Shown here piece by piece: positions 8,509 through 16,309 of a stretch of DNA of 19,957 nucleotides. A program made the translations under genes and the position numbers. The notes beneath the pieces were generated by a model that ran no database searches, had not been told where the DNA came from, and saw only the letters and a list, made by a program, of their open reading frames with translations. Numbering within the stretch: the stretch's first letter is position 1; every line of letters begins with the position of its first letter. Origin of the DNA: Stramenopiles sp. TOSAG23-3. Lineage: Eukaryota; Sar. The stretch is taken from the NCBI GenBank assembly GCA_900128585.1, contig LT642385.1, positions 1-19,957 of the forward strand, read 5' to 3'.

Positions 8509-9018
8509 GCTAGTCCAAAAACAAAAATATAATTTTTCGAGACCTTATGTTTCGATTTTTCCAAAAGTGAACGTCTTCTGTGCGCTTTTTGTGCAATTGC
8601 TGAACTTTTGACAAGAGTAAAATACTAGTTGCCTTATACTCGGCTGCCCTTTTTGTTAAAAAGTGTTTTGCTTTTTTTTCACTTGGCGGTGCATGCAGCG
8701 GTGGTGGTTCGTTAGCAGCAGTTGTTGTTGTGTAGTATTTTTTGGGTTTCTGTTGATATTCTGGATGCTGTGCTATGTATAATATTAATATTTCTAATAA
8801 ACCTGAATCATATACTACCTACCGTACTATAATACAATCCTCCCATCCCTATGAAGAAACTTCAACTTTAAGTGCATTTAAAGCTATCAGACTCCACATA
8901 GGATTTTGTAGGATGAAAATAATTCTTACATGAAATTGTTAGAGTAGAACACATTAAAGTTGGCAATTTTTTTTAAATTAAAGAATTAAAGAAAACGATG
9001 AAAAATCGAAATCGATTA
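8509..9018. other. intergenic region upstream of the glycosyltransferase
   Basis: No gene is seen. It should contain the minus-strand promoter of the glycosyltransferase. It holds the right copy of the 24-bp repeat at 8886-8909 and AT-rich low-complexity sequence. Confidence 0.4.
8886..8909 (+). repeat. 24-bp direct repeat, right copy
   Basis: Identical over 24 bp and in the same orientation as 6444-6467; flanking bases differ on both sides. Confidence 0.85.
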
Positions 9019-9131
9019 ATTTTGATGCTGTGACATGTATATCTCGGGAAGCTGGTGTGCGGTGTAAAAAATAATAGAAGAAAATTTTGATGCTGTGACA
9101 TGTTTCTCTCGGGAAGCTGATGTGCGGTGTA
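9019..9131. repeat. 48-bp tandem duplication, period 65 bp
   Basis: Copies at 9019-9066 and 9084-9131 share TTTTGATGCTGTGACATGT and CTCGGGAAGCTG-TGTGCGGTGTA with only a few substitutions, separated by a 17-bp A-rich spacer. They lie just beyond the 3' end of the truncated PEP-synthase-like gene. Confidence 0.85.
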
Positions 9132-9146
9132 TTCGTTCTCTCTTCT

Positions 9147-10196
9147 TCAAGGAAAACGCATACAATCGCCCCAAAGACTGCTATTGCCAAGGAGGGAATT
9201 TGTTAGCACTTTGAAGTTTAATTCACGAACATCGGCCATTCGCTGGACAACTACGCACATCACCGCTTCGGCATGCTTCACCTTGTTGCGGGTCCGGTAT
9301 TCCACGGCACGGTCTGTGAACATGCTGGCCCAGCACTCCCTGACGCTGCAAAGAACCTCCTCGATTCCACGCTGGTTAAGAAACGTGTCGTGCTGCCCTG
9401 CGAAAGAGGCTTCTTCCGTATCCTCCGTCGTCGCAGAACTTCTACACGCCACGGCAGGATTTTCGCCCCCAAGGGCTAGGTACGCTTCGGCAATTTCCGC
9501 CGTGATTTCAGACGGCAATTCCACACCGCGTCGCACGCCCTCTGCGCATGCAAACATTTCTGCTTGCTTCTGATCCTTGCGTTTTCCGTTTGGCGAATCC
9601 CACCACTCGTCGCATACAGCTTGAAGCGACCCAATGTCCAGCATCTCCGAGGTTGCTTTTTGGAAAGCGACGGTGGATACGCAGAAGAATTCCGGGACGG
9701 TGACGCCTTTCACGAGGTTCAATATCATGAGACTAGACCCCTTACCGCCAGTCAAGCTTGTCAGACACGCGTTCACGTCCTGATTTGTAAGAACCAATTT
9801 TGTGTTGGACGTTGAACCAGCCCCCTGTCCCACGAGTTGTTTTACCAACTCTTCTTTTAGCAAGTGCTTCGGGCCATTGGCGAGGCGGGAGAGAAGATCC
9901 CCAGTCTCGCCATCGGTAGTGGCGGGGGATTCAAGGAAATCGCTTGACTCACCAACAGTAGTATCGGGGGATTCAAGAAAGTCGCTTGATTCACATCTTT
10001 CCAACGAACCGACCAAAAATGAATCGTACGAGTGAATGTCTGCCGACCTTAGCCTCCGCACCGGAGGCAGGTACCTCGGAGAGTAAACAAGGGAGCAAAA
10101 CGATAATGATTCTTGGATTAGGTAATATTTTTCAAGTAATGAACGATTAATAGCCAACAATAAAACGAAAACAAACAATTTAAATTTTGAAACCAA
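9147..10196 (-). CDS. truncated PEP synthase / pyruvate phosphate dikinase N-domain gene
   Basis: An open frame of 349 codons with no ATG at its start (first codon TTG, preceded by a stop), so an upstream exon or a lost start is likely. From about residue 132 it matches the ATP-binding N-domain of PEP synthase/PPDK: LTGGKGSSLMILN (148-160), VPEFFCVSTVAF, ACRSSATTEDTEEASFAGQ (250-268) and a CVVVQRM end. Homology stops at QRMADV (about 323). The rest of the ATP-grasp half and the phosphohistidine and PEP-binding domains (500 or more residues in the full enzyme) are absent, and only about 640 bp remain before the next gene. A 49-nt intron at 9178-9226 may extend the frame but adds nothing recognisable. 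It is probably a gene fragment, or possibly a stand-alone nucleotide-binding protein. The N-terminus is hydrophobic. A 14-residue tandem repeat lies at 70-97. Confidence 0.6.
   Translation of the reverse strand: MVSKFKLFVFVLLLAINRSLLEKYYLIQESLSFCSLVYSPRYLPPVRRLRSADIHSYDSFLVGSLERCESSDFLESPDTTVGESSDFLESPATTDGETGDLLSRLANGPKHLLKEELVKQLVGQGAGSTSNTKLVLTNQDVNACLTSLTGGKGSSLMILNLVKGVTVPEFFCVSTVAFQKATSEMLDIGSLQAVCDEWWDSPNGKRKDQKQAEMFACAEGVRRGVELPSEITAEIAEAYLALGGENPAVACRSSATTEDTEEASFAGQHDTFLNQRGIEEVLCSVRECWASMFTDRAVEYRTRNKVKHAEAVMCVVVQRMADVRELNFKVLTNSLLGNSSLWGDCMRFP
9178..9226 (-). other. predicted intron in the truncated PEP-synthase-like gene
   Basis: On the minus strand the donor is GTGAAT, the branch point CTAAC is at 9202-9206 (about 29 nt before the acceptor) and the acceptor is AATAGCAG. 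The length is 49 nt. It starts exactly where family similarity ends, but the joined frame does not resume PPDK sequence. Confidence 0.4.
9914..9997. repeat. 42-bp tandem repeat inside the PEP-synthase-like frame
   Basis: Two adjacent 42-bp units, both containing GGGGGATTCAAG, encode SSDFLESPDTTVGE and SSDFLESPATTDGE on the minus strand. The duplication is in frame and recent-looking. Confidence 0.8.
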
Positions 10197-10392
10197 TTAC
10201 AAAATATATATGAAATTGTACATTTTTTTAGAGATAATAAAGAGTATTACAATATATGAAGTGTATAGTCACTAGTGAAAGAGAAGGGCAGATGCAGCAG
10301 AATCCAGTTGAATCACAAGTGCTATGCTTACACTATATACTTGTGTCTATGTTATTGTTTCTCCTTTTTTTCCCGACATTCGTGCACCCTTC

Positions 10393-11586
10393 TCAAAACT
10401 CCAACTCTCTTACCTGCATAAAATTCGTCACATCTTGATCTGATATTTTAGACCTATTGGCTTGATGATCACCAACAAGTTTTTGTAAAACAGTTATCAA
10501 TTCTGTTTTAACTTCCCCGGTTAGCATTTGACCATTTTCGTATTTAGTGCCAATTTCATTTAAACGTTCTTTGTCCATTAAAAAGAATCGTAACCATTGA
10601 TATGGGATATCAATCTCCAAATTTGCACCCAATTTACGCTGGAGCTCCAACGTTTCTTGTCCACCACTAAATGCATGCTTGTTAATTTTCTTTTCGATTT
10701 GTTTTGCTGTGTCGGTAACGTAAATAGCAGTGTTTGGATTGCTAGCACTCATTTTTGTTTGCGAACCTTGCAGTGCTGGAAAGAATTTATTATGTATTAA
10801 TGCCGGCTTGTGCAATTTCATGCGCGGGGCTACATCACGTGTCAATCGAAAATATGGATCTTGGTCAATACCACACGGTATTAAGCATGGCATATTTTTT
10901 AAACCTTTCAATGGTACTTTAAAGGATTTTGAAAACGATGGCGCGCATTGTACAGCTGGAAATGCTTGCTTTCCAATATTATCACCATTAGTAAAGCCAA
11001 ATATCCCTCGTGCAGTGTTAAGTGTCACCTTTTTTTGTATTTCAAGTATTGTTGGGTATAGATGTCCAATATAGTCTAAATTCGTAAATATAAACGTTTT
11101 CTTTACATCAAATCCACACGCAATAATGTCTTTAGCAGTCGGTATGGCCAATTCATGAGTTTCTTTAAGTGTCATATCTTTCCACAAAAATTTTTCATCA
11201 TCGGTTAATTGTATAACAAGTGGACATTCGAACACGTCTTGAAGCCATTTTGTAAACATAAATGGAAGTAAATGTCCCACGTGAAGGGCACCAGCAGACG
11301 GTCCACGTCCGGTGTATAAGTAAAATTTTTCACCTTTTTCATACAAATCCAGAATCTTATTTAAATCACGATGAGAGAAAAAAATACCACGTTTAATCCA
11401 TGGATGAATAGGTTTTGGATCAATTAATTTCTCAATCCTATTAATCAAATCATTATCAATACGCTTTGAACCAAACTCATTAATTAATTTATCGTAATCT
11501 ACCCCGTCCGAAGATTCAACCGCCCATGGTGTTACTTTTTGTGTCGTTACTTTTTTCGCTGGTTGTTTTTCCAGTGCAATGTTCAT
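10393..11586 (-). CDS. WARS: tryptophanyl-tRNA synthetase, eukaryotic cytosolic type
   Basis: 397 residues from the ATG at 11584-11586. A class I aminoacyl-tRNA synthetase that charges tRNA-Trp with tryptophan. The HIGH signature appears as HVGH (102-105, in GRGPSAGALHVGHLLP) and the KMSKS signature as KMSAS (278-282), the form typical of eukaryotic and archaeal TrpRS. It also shows PCGIDQDPYFRLTRDVAPR (237-255), GIFGFTNGDNIGKQAFPAVQ and the C-terminal FMQVRELEF, which lines up with the usual FMxxRxLxF ending. It lacks the N-terminal WHEP domain of vertebrate enzymes and is close to fungal/protist length. There is no obvious organelle-targeting peptide. The gene is intronless and markedly more AT-rich than the glycosyltransferase and hydroxylase genes. 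Confidence 0.95.
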   Translation of the reverse strand: MNIALEKQPAKKVTTQKVTPWAVESSDGVDYDKLINEFGSKRIDNDLINRIEKLIDPKPIHPWIKRGIFFSHRDLNKILDLYEKGEKFYLYTGRGPSAGALHVGHLLPFMFTKWLQDVFECPLVIQLTDDEKFLWKDMTLKETHELAIPTAKDIIACGFDVKKTFIFTNLDYIGHLYPTILEIQKKVTLNTARGIFGFTNGDNIGKQAFPAVQCAPSFSKSFKVPLKGLKNMPCLIPCGIDQDPYFRLTRDVAPRMKLHKPALIHNKFFPALQGSQTKMSASNPNTAIYVTDTAKQIEKKINKHAFSGGQETLELQRKLGANLEIDIPYQWLRFFLMDKERLNEIGTKYENGQMLTGEVKTELITVLQKLVGDHQANRSKISDQDVTNFMQVRELEF

Positions 11587-12102
11587 GTTTATATATAACT
11601 AAAAAGTCAATATATCATTCTTATTTTGAAACCAATTCTTTTCTTTTTATCTTATTGAGAAATTACAATGCCCTGCGAAGATAAAAAAGTTTCAAATCGT
11701 GACTGCAGAGGCGATTATTTGTTGTTTCTAACGTTGTCTACGAGGAATAGATAACAAAACAATTGTTGCTATTAATACCAGCAAACGAATATTTCTTTTC
11801 TAATTGCTTCTTAGTTTATTGTCCAGGAAAAAATTAGCAAGAATTAGATTAGCCAGCAATATTAATATCACTGCCACCAAGCAGCTGATATTCAAGCGGC
11901 ATCGCCATTGTGTGTGTACATATAATAATATCACTAATGCTGTATTAATGTTAAAACCCAACAATTATTATTTGAAAAATGTGGGATTCTTCCGATTTTT
12001 CTGAGCGCGTATTATGAATTACCTCCTGGTACGCGAAGGAAGGAGGAGGACTTCCGTCCACACATGTTCTATACTCGATATTCTTTAAGACGAGAAGTGA
12101 AG
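11587..12102. other. divergent intergenic region
   Basis: AT-rich and without a supported gene. It should hold the minus-strand promoter of the TrpRS gene. ATTTTGAAACCAATT at 11623-11637, which contains a CCAAT core, lies 37 bp upstream of the TrpRS ATG. An exact copy sits at 10184-10198 at the 5' end of the PEP-synthase-like frame. Confidence 0.4.
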
Positions 12103-12110
12103 TATAAAAA
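12103..12110 (+). promoter_or_regulatory. candidate TATA box (TATAAAAA)
   Basis: A near-canonical TATAAAAAGG string about 185 bp upstream of the small open frame at 12293, with the right orientation and spacing for a promoter with a 150-nt leader. Confidence 0.4.
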
Positions 12111-12292
12111 GGTAGATAGACTAAGTAGTCAATACAAAAAAATTATAAAATATACATAGCCTAGTATACTCACCCGGAAATTTACAGATAAGTGTTATTG
12201 TTCTTGATTGATTCTAGTCCGAAGATCGCGAACATTTGCACGAAAGACTAAGCATTTTTCACTCAGTATACTGAATTGAATAGGTACCGAAA

Positions 12293-12418
12293 ATGTTTGC
12301 CACAGTAATGAAGCGTTCAACGGTTGCTACACTTGGTGGTCTAGGCGTCGTTGGAGCTGCAGTAGCTTTGGGAGTTCTTCCCGAGACTAAGCGAGGAATC
12401 ACGGCAGGACTACTATAA
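12293..12418 (+). CDS. 41-residue glycine-rich membrane microprotein
   Basis: A short frame with an A-rich start context (CGAAAATG). The translation begins MFATVMKRSTVATLGG and continues with a Gly/Ala/Val span (GGLGVVGAAVALGV) resembling a glycine-zipper membrane helix. It ends in a short charged segment (PETKRG) and TAGLL. A TATA-like box lies upstream at 12103. The basic start followed by a helix would suit a mitochondrial or plastid membrane, but this is inference. I know no homologue. The opposite strand is also open here but lacks an ATG. Chance is a real alternative for a frame this short. Confidence 0.45.
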   Translation: MFATVMKRSTVATLGGLGVVGAAVALGVLPETKRGITAGLL

Positions 12419-12817
12419 TATCTTGGAAACCCTAATATACGAGTATGAACTATAGGATTATACCAATACACATAGCCCGTAAAAGTTAACAGTAACTCTA
12501 CGACTATAATTATTAAAACCAACAACAACAATATCCTTTCCTGACATCCTTTTGGATTCTACTGCTACCTGCTATAATACCTGCTCTTCACCCTTCCTTG
12601 AATGCTATTCGGTTATTATATAAACTAACTCTCGAACTCTAACCTGCAGCGGGAATCGGAATCGAAGATCGAAGAGAAAACCTGTAGCATGCAAATGAAT
12701 CCAAATGAAATAAAAAATGCATTCGAATTCATACCAATTCATTAAATTTCATAGAATTGAAATAATGTATTACACGGACTGATAGAAACATTAATTAAAC
12801 CAACTAAAAGTTTCACC
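12419..12817. other. intergenic region, promoter of the giant gene
   Basis: About 400 bp of AT-rich DNA. It holds a TATATAAA candidate TATA box at 12617-12624 and an AATAAA at 12709-12714. No further gene is seen. Confidence 0.4.
12617..12624 (+). promoter_or_regulatory. candidate TATA box (TATATAAA) of the giant gene
   Basis: It lies 194 bp upstream of the ATG at 12818 in the correct orientation, within the only intergenic space before that gene. Confidence 0.35.
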
Positions 12818-15800
12818 ATGGACAAGTTCCAAAGAAGCCTGCATTTATTACTCCTTCTCTGGACCACTGCCTTCGCCCTTTCGAGGGCTTCCTGTGCAGG
12901 AAGCGATGAAGTGCGGGCCAAGGTTACGTTTATTAAGGGAAGTTATCCCGCTGAAGTGAGGTGGAAACTACTTGACTCGACAGATTCGACAATTATAGAA
13001 GAATGTACAACGGGGGGGGGGGGTACAAATGATAAACAGGTTTGCCTGAAACTAGGCACTACTGTCACGGTCCAAGGGATGGATAACTACGGTGATGGTT
13101 GGAATAGCGCTAAGATGAAGGTCGAAACGGACGATGGGACAAATGGGACAATGTTTGATTACTGGGAAGGGCCTGAATCGTCTGATGGAAAAAACAAGTG
13201 GATAACTGCGCCACAAACTTTTTTGGTGCAAGATTATTGTAATGGTCCCGGCAAGAAAACCCGTCCCCAGGGACGGCTGTATGGCTGCGTTTCGTGCCCC
13301 AAAGATAACTATTGCCCTGTGGGCTCTAACAACTCACTCCCGTGTCCTGCGGGGCTCATGACTAACACTACTGGAGCTGCAACAGTAGGAGATTGTGTTC
13401 CATTTTGTTCCTCAACGAGAGCTACAGACTGTATTACGTGCCCCAAAAGCCATTATTGCCCGACTTCCAATACTGCGATTCCGTGCCCGACTGGAACCGT
13501 TACAAATACGGAAGGAGCAGAAAAAGATTGTACACCATGCCCGGCTGGGACCCTCCTCACAGAAGGTGTTTGTGTATCGTGCCCGAAAAACTATTATTGC
13601 CCTACTTCCAATACTTCGATACCGTGCCCAGCGGGGGCCTATACAGCTACGGGTAGGGGAAGAAAAGAAGAAGATTGTGTACCGTGTACGGCTGGAACCT
13701 TGTATAACAGAACCGACAATGGTTGTGTACAGTGCCCGAAAAACTATTATTGCCCTACTTCCAATACTTCGATTCCGTGCCCGGCTGGAACCATTACAAA
13801 TACGGAAGGAGCAGAAAAAGAAGGGGATTGTGTGCTGTGCCCAGAAAGCCATTATTGTCCAGGAGGAGGAGCAGAACCGAGACAATGCAAGTTTGACCAG
13901 TTCAGTAATTTACAAGCTTGCGACTTTGATCAATACAAGAACAATTATTATTATGGGGGTTTGAATAGTAATCAACGAAATTATGAAGGTTATGACACGA
14001 GCAAGAAAAATTGTATCCCGGTCAGTGAGTCAACAAAACAAAATTCGAACATTAAGATCAATCAAGATAATTGTGGCAAAGATGGCAATGGTATTCTACC
14101 CCAACACAATATAAGATTAGGTGAACGAACGGCGGAGTCTGAATACGGTTATTGTAGAAATAGAATTGACTGTGATTGGGATTCTGGGGAGTTCTGTGCA
14201 GTGGACAATTGGTGTCACAGGCTAGGGGCCCCAAAAGGTTCCAAGTCAGCAAGCGAATGTTCTTTCAATGAGACAGTTTACTCATGCGAAGATGCGTGTG
14301 ACCCTGGGTCAAATTGTAATAGTTTTCGTACCCCGAAATCTTATTCTACATTAAGCTGCGGAGGAAGAGGAAGTTTCAAACCAGAACCATGGGAGGGGAA
14401 TAATCAACCAAACCAACGAAACGACGCGAGAATGGATTTTTCGCCATTGCGCATATGCGTCAATTGCAAGTATAAAAAGTGGTGCCCTGGCGGGAAGGAA
14501 AGCAGTTGCCTTTTTGGTCGAAGTGGGTTTGGTTGCAAAGATTGCCCAGAACGGTTTTACAATTTAAACGATGGTTGCGCCCCTTGTCCCGAAGGCATAG
14601 CCAGCAGTTTTCAGTGGCTAATTTGTATAGTGGCCATATCTGCGTACTATGCGTACTTATACAAGGAGCTTGGTCGAAAACAAAAGAAAGAAGAAGACAA
14701 GGACGAGCAAGAAACAAAGGCGACCGTTGGACCAAAAAAAGCTCGACGGAGTTCAAAGATGGGGGCCTATGAACAAAAAACGTCTGGGGGGACATTGGCA
14801 CGGATAGGTATTTTACTGTCTCACGTGACATCGATCAATCTTATTTTGCCATCCATTTCATTGCCCCATATTCCCCCGGTCATAAAATTGTCATTTTTGA
14901 ACTTCTTGAGATTTCTGTCCGTCGACATTTCAGGAATGGTTACGTCCCCCGAATGCCAAATGGAAATGGAAACGGAAACGAAAGTCCATTTCAATGCTTG
15001 CCTTCCCTTGGTGATTGTTTTTTCTTGCTGGGTCTGGCAACTGTGCTTACGGCGGAGAAATACGCCAAAAGGTAGAGACAAGGTACGCCAAGGGGACGAT
15101 CGTATTGTTGCGGTATTGCTGCACATTTACGTTGTGAACATGTACGTACTTATCTTGGATAAAGTATTGACTCCGTTTGATTGCACCATGAAGTTTGGCA
15201 CGTGGGATGAAGATCCATCCATGCCTTGCGGTGAGATAATTGGAAGGTCACTGTTGCCAGTTGTCTTTTATATAACCTTTTATATAGTTTTCCCAACTAT
15301 ATATATACTTGATAATGCATATGGAGTAAATATTTGCCAGCGCCCATTTAAAGCCAGGCAAGAATATTCAGAAGATAAACTGCTCCAGAAAGAGAGGCTG
15401 ATGAAGATGACCAAATCAAGGCGAAATTCGTGGTGGGGGAAGCAGGGGAATGCCGAAAACGGTCATTCCGAACTATACTGTTGCTTTAAACACTGCGTCT
15501 GCTGTCGTCGTGACCCTTACGGGTGCCGTCGGTGCTGTTGTCGGGGCTGTGTTAAAGATGAAGACGGTCTCTGCGAATGTTGCAACAATGCTTGCAAATG
15601 TGGAAAGGTACCATGCAGCAAATTGTGCGGTAATGGTTACTGCTGTGGGTGTTCCACAAAGTGTTGTTCCGCCTGTTGCATTAGAGGCTGTGCTATATTC
15701 TGCCGCGGTTGCATATGTTGTTGCTGTAGGAAAGGGTGCTGGGATGGTGGCCGCCGACATGATTTGAGTGACGAAGGTGAACCAGAAGCGTTCTGTTGTG

Positions 15801-16309
15801 CTTGCGGGTGTTGTTGCTCAAAAAAACGCCATGGCGGTTGTTGGGGTCCATGTTGCGAAAAAAATGCTGAAAAATACAAACCCGAGTCAGGCACAAATGA
15901 AACGGATGTCGGCACAAATGCAAGAGTATCGTATGTTGATGTTGATACAACTGAATCGTATGCTGGTTGCTGCACTTGGGTTTTGGTAATATTATTTTTC
16001 CCTCTTGGGCTGCTCTTTTTTTGTTGTCCATGCGACAGCCGAAAGGTTAAAAAAAGGGTAGCAGCACCCACTGCGCCCAGCCCTCAGCCCGGTCCTCAGC
16101 CCGTTCCTCAACAACCAGCATTGAACCCTCAGCCAGTCTACCAACAACCAGTATTGAACCCTCAGCCAGTCTACCAACAACCAGTATTGAACCCTCAGAG
16201 TCTACCAACAACCAGTATTGAACCCTCAGCCAGTCTACCAACAACCAGTATTGAACCCTCAGCCAGTTTACCAACAACCAGCACTGAATCCTCAGCCGTT
16301 GTACCATGA
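12818..16309 (+). CDS. giant Cys-rich receptor-like membrane protein, 5' part (GDGWN, GCC2/GCC3, membrane, Cys-rich)
   Basis: 1163 codons from an ATG in an excellent context (CACCATGG). In order: signal peptide (1-28); a beta domain with NYGDGWNSAKM (90-100) of the GDGWN type; GCC2/GCC3, TNFR-like Cys repeats with CPKNYYCPTSNTSIPCPAG units (157-357); a further Cys-rich ectodomain to about 590; a membrane span (598-616); hydrophobic segments at about 660-700, 727-745, 762-786 and 808-832 with SPEC at 710-713; a segment with about 32 Cys in 90 residues (887-975); a GCCTW...CPCD module (1048-1073); and Pro/Gln repeats from 1085. The domain order suggests a cell-surface receptor or channel-like protein. 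The last 37 codons are read in the wrong frame after a 2-nt deletion near 16198, so the true protein probably continues downstream. Confidence 0.8.
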   Translation: MDKFQRSLHLLLLLWTTAFALSRASCAGSDEVRAKVTFIKGSYPAEVRWKLLDSTDSTIIEECTTGGGGTNDKQVCLKLGTTVTVQGMDNYGDGWNSAKMKVETDDGTNGTMFDYWEGPESSDGKNKWITAPQTFLVQDYCNGPGKKTRPQGRLYGCVSCPKDNYCPVGSNNSLPCPAGLMTNTTGAATVGDCVPFCSSTRATDCITCPKSHYCPTSNTAIPCPTGTVTNTEGAEKDCTPCPAGTLLTEGVCVSCPKNYYCPTSNTSIPCPAGAYTATGRGRKEEDCVPCTAGTLYNRTDNGCVQCPKNYYCPTSNTSIPCPAGTITNTEGAEKEGDCVLCPESHYCPGGGAEPRQCKFDQFSNLQACDFDQYKNNYYYGGLNSNQRNYEGYDTSKKNCIPVSESTKQNSNIKINQDNCGKDGNGILPQHNIRLGERTAESEYGYCRNRIDCDWDSGEFCAVDNWCHRLGAPKGSKSASECSFNETVYSCEDACDPGSNCNSFRTPKSYSTLSCGGRGSFKPEPWEGNNQPNQRNDARMDFSPLRICVNCKYKKWCPGGKESSCLFGRSGFGCKDCPERFYNLNDGCAPCPEGIASSFQWLICIVAISAYYAYLYKELGRKQKKEEDKDEQETKATVGPKKARRSSKMGAYEQKTSGGTLARIGILLSHVTSINLILPSISLPHIPPVIKLSFLNFLRFLSVDISGMVTSPECQMEMETETKVHFNACLPLVIVFSCWVWQLCLRRRNTPKGRDKVRQGDDRIVAVLLHIYVVNMYVLILDKVLTPFDCTMKFGTWDEDPSMPCGEIIGRSLLPVVFYITFYIVFPTIYILDNAYGVNICQRPFKARQEYSEDKLLQKERLMKMTKSRRNSWWGKQGNAENGHSELYCCFKHCVCCRRDPYGCRRCCCRGCVKDEDGLCECCNNACKCGKVPCSKLCGNGYCCGCSTKCCSACCIRGCAIFCRGCICCCCRKGCWDGGRRHDLSDEGEPEAFCCACGCCCSKKRHGGCWGPCCEKNAEKYKPESGTNETDVGTNARVSYVDVDTTESYAGCCTWVLVILFFPLGLLFFCCPCDSRKVKKRVAAPTAPSPQPGPQPVPQQPALNPQPVYQQPVLNPQPVYQQPVLNPQSLPTTSIEPSASLPTTSIEPSASLPTTSTESSAVVP
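13012..13023 (+). repeat. 12-G homopolymer in coding sequence
   Basis: Twelve consecutive G encode four Gly (about residues 66-69) in the GDGWN domain of the giant protein. Such a tract is prone to replication slippage and to sequencing error; the present length keeps the frame open. Confidence 0.9.
13442..13825 (+). repeat. near-identical GCC2/GCC3 repeat units
   Basis: Three units are anchored on CCAATACT at 13467, 13608 and 13761. Units one and three share a long stretch from the Cys motif through ACAAATACGGAAGGAGCAG with few differences at DNA level, more than protein-level constraint needs. Confidence 0.75.
15959..16036 (+). repeat. GCCTW-CPCD module, copy 1
   Basis: A 26-residue unit, YAGCCTW, a hydrophobic core ILFFPLGLLFF and CCPCD, followed by basic residues. 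It is nearly identical at DNA level to 16329-16406. Confidence 0.85.
16112..16307 (+). repeat. 33-bp Pro/Gln-encoding tandem repeat with one 31-bp unit
   Basis: Six units start at 16112, 16145, 16178, 16209, 16242 and 16275, each of the type CAACCAGTATTGAACCCTCA. The third unit is 31 bp: CTCAGCCAGTC has become CTCAGAGTC. In frame the unit reads NPQPVYQQPVL. After the short unit the upstream frame reads LPTTSIEPSAS instead and stops at 16309. Confidence 0.9.

Noticed and set aside
10393-10420. GCAG|GTAAGA looks like a splice donor near the end of the TrpRS gene
   Set aside because: Reading through gives FMQVRELEF and a stop, which matches the conserved C-terminus of the family. Splicing to the next good acceptor would give an immediate stop.
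12259-12531. 90-codon minus-strand hydrophobic frame opposite the 41-codon gene
   Set aside because: It starts only at a TTG and has no promoter-like signal. The plus-strand frame has an ATG, context and a TATA box.
13412-13885. 157-codon minus-strand frame with repeats, and plus-strand frames at 13393-13964
   Set aside because: They are shadows produced by the repetitive Cys-motif DNA of the giant gene in other frames.
15450-15767. Ala/Val-rich plus-strand frame and its minus-strand partner
   Set aside because: The composition results from reading Cys codons (TGT/TGC) of the giant gene out of frame.
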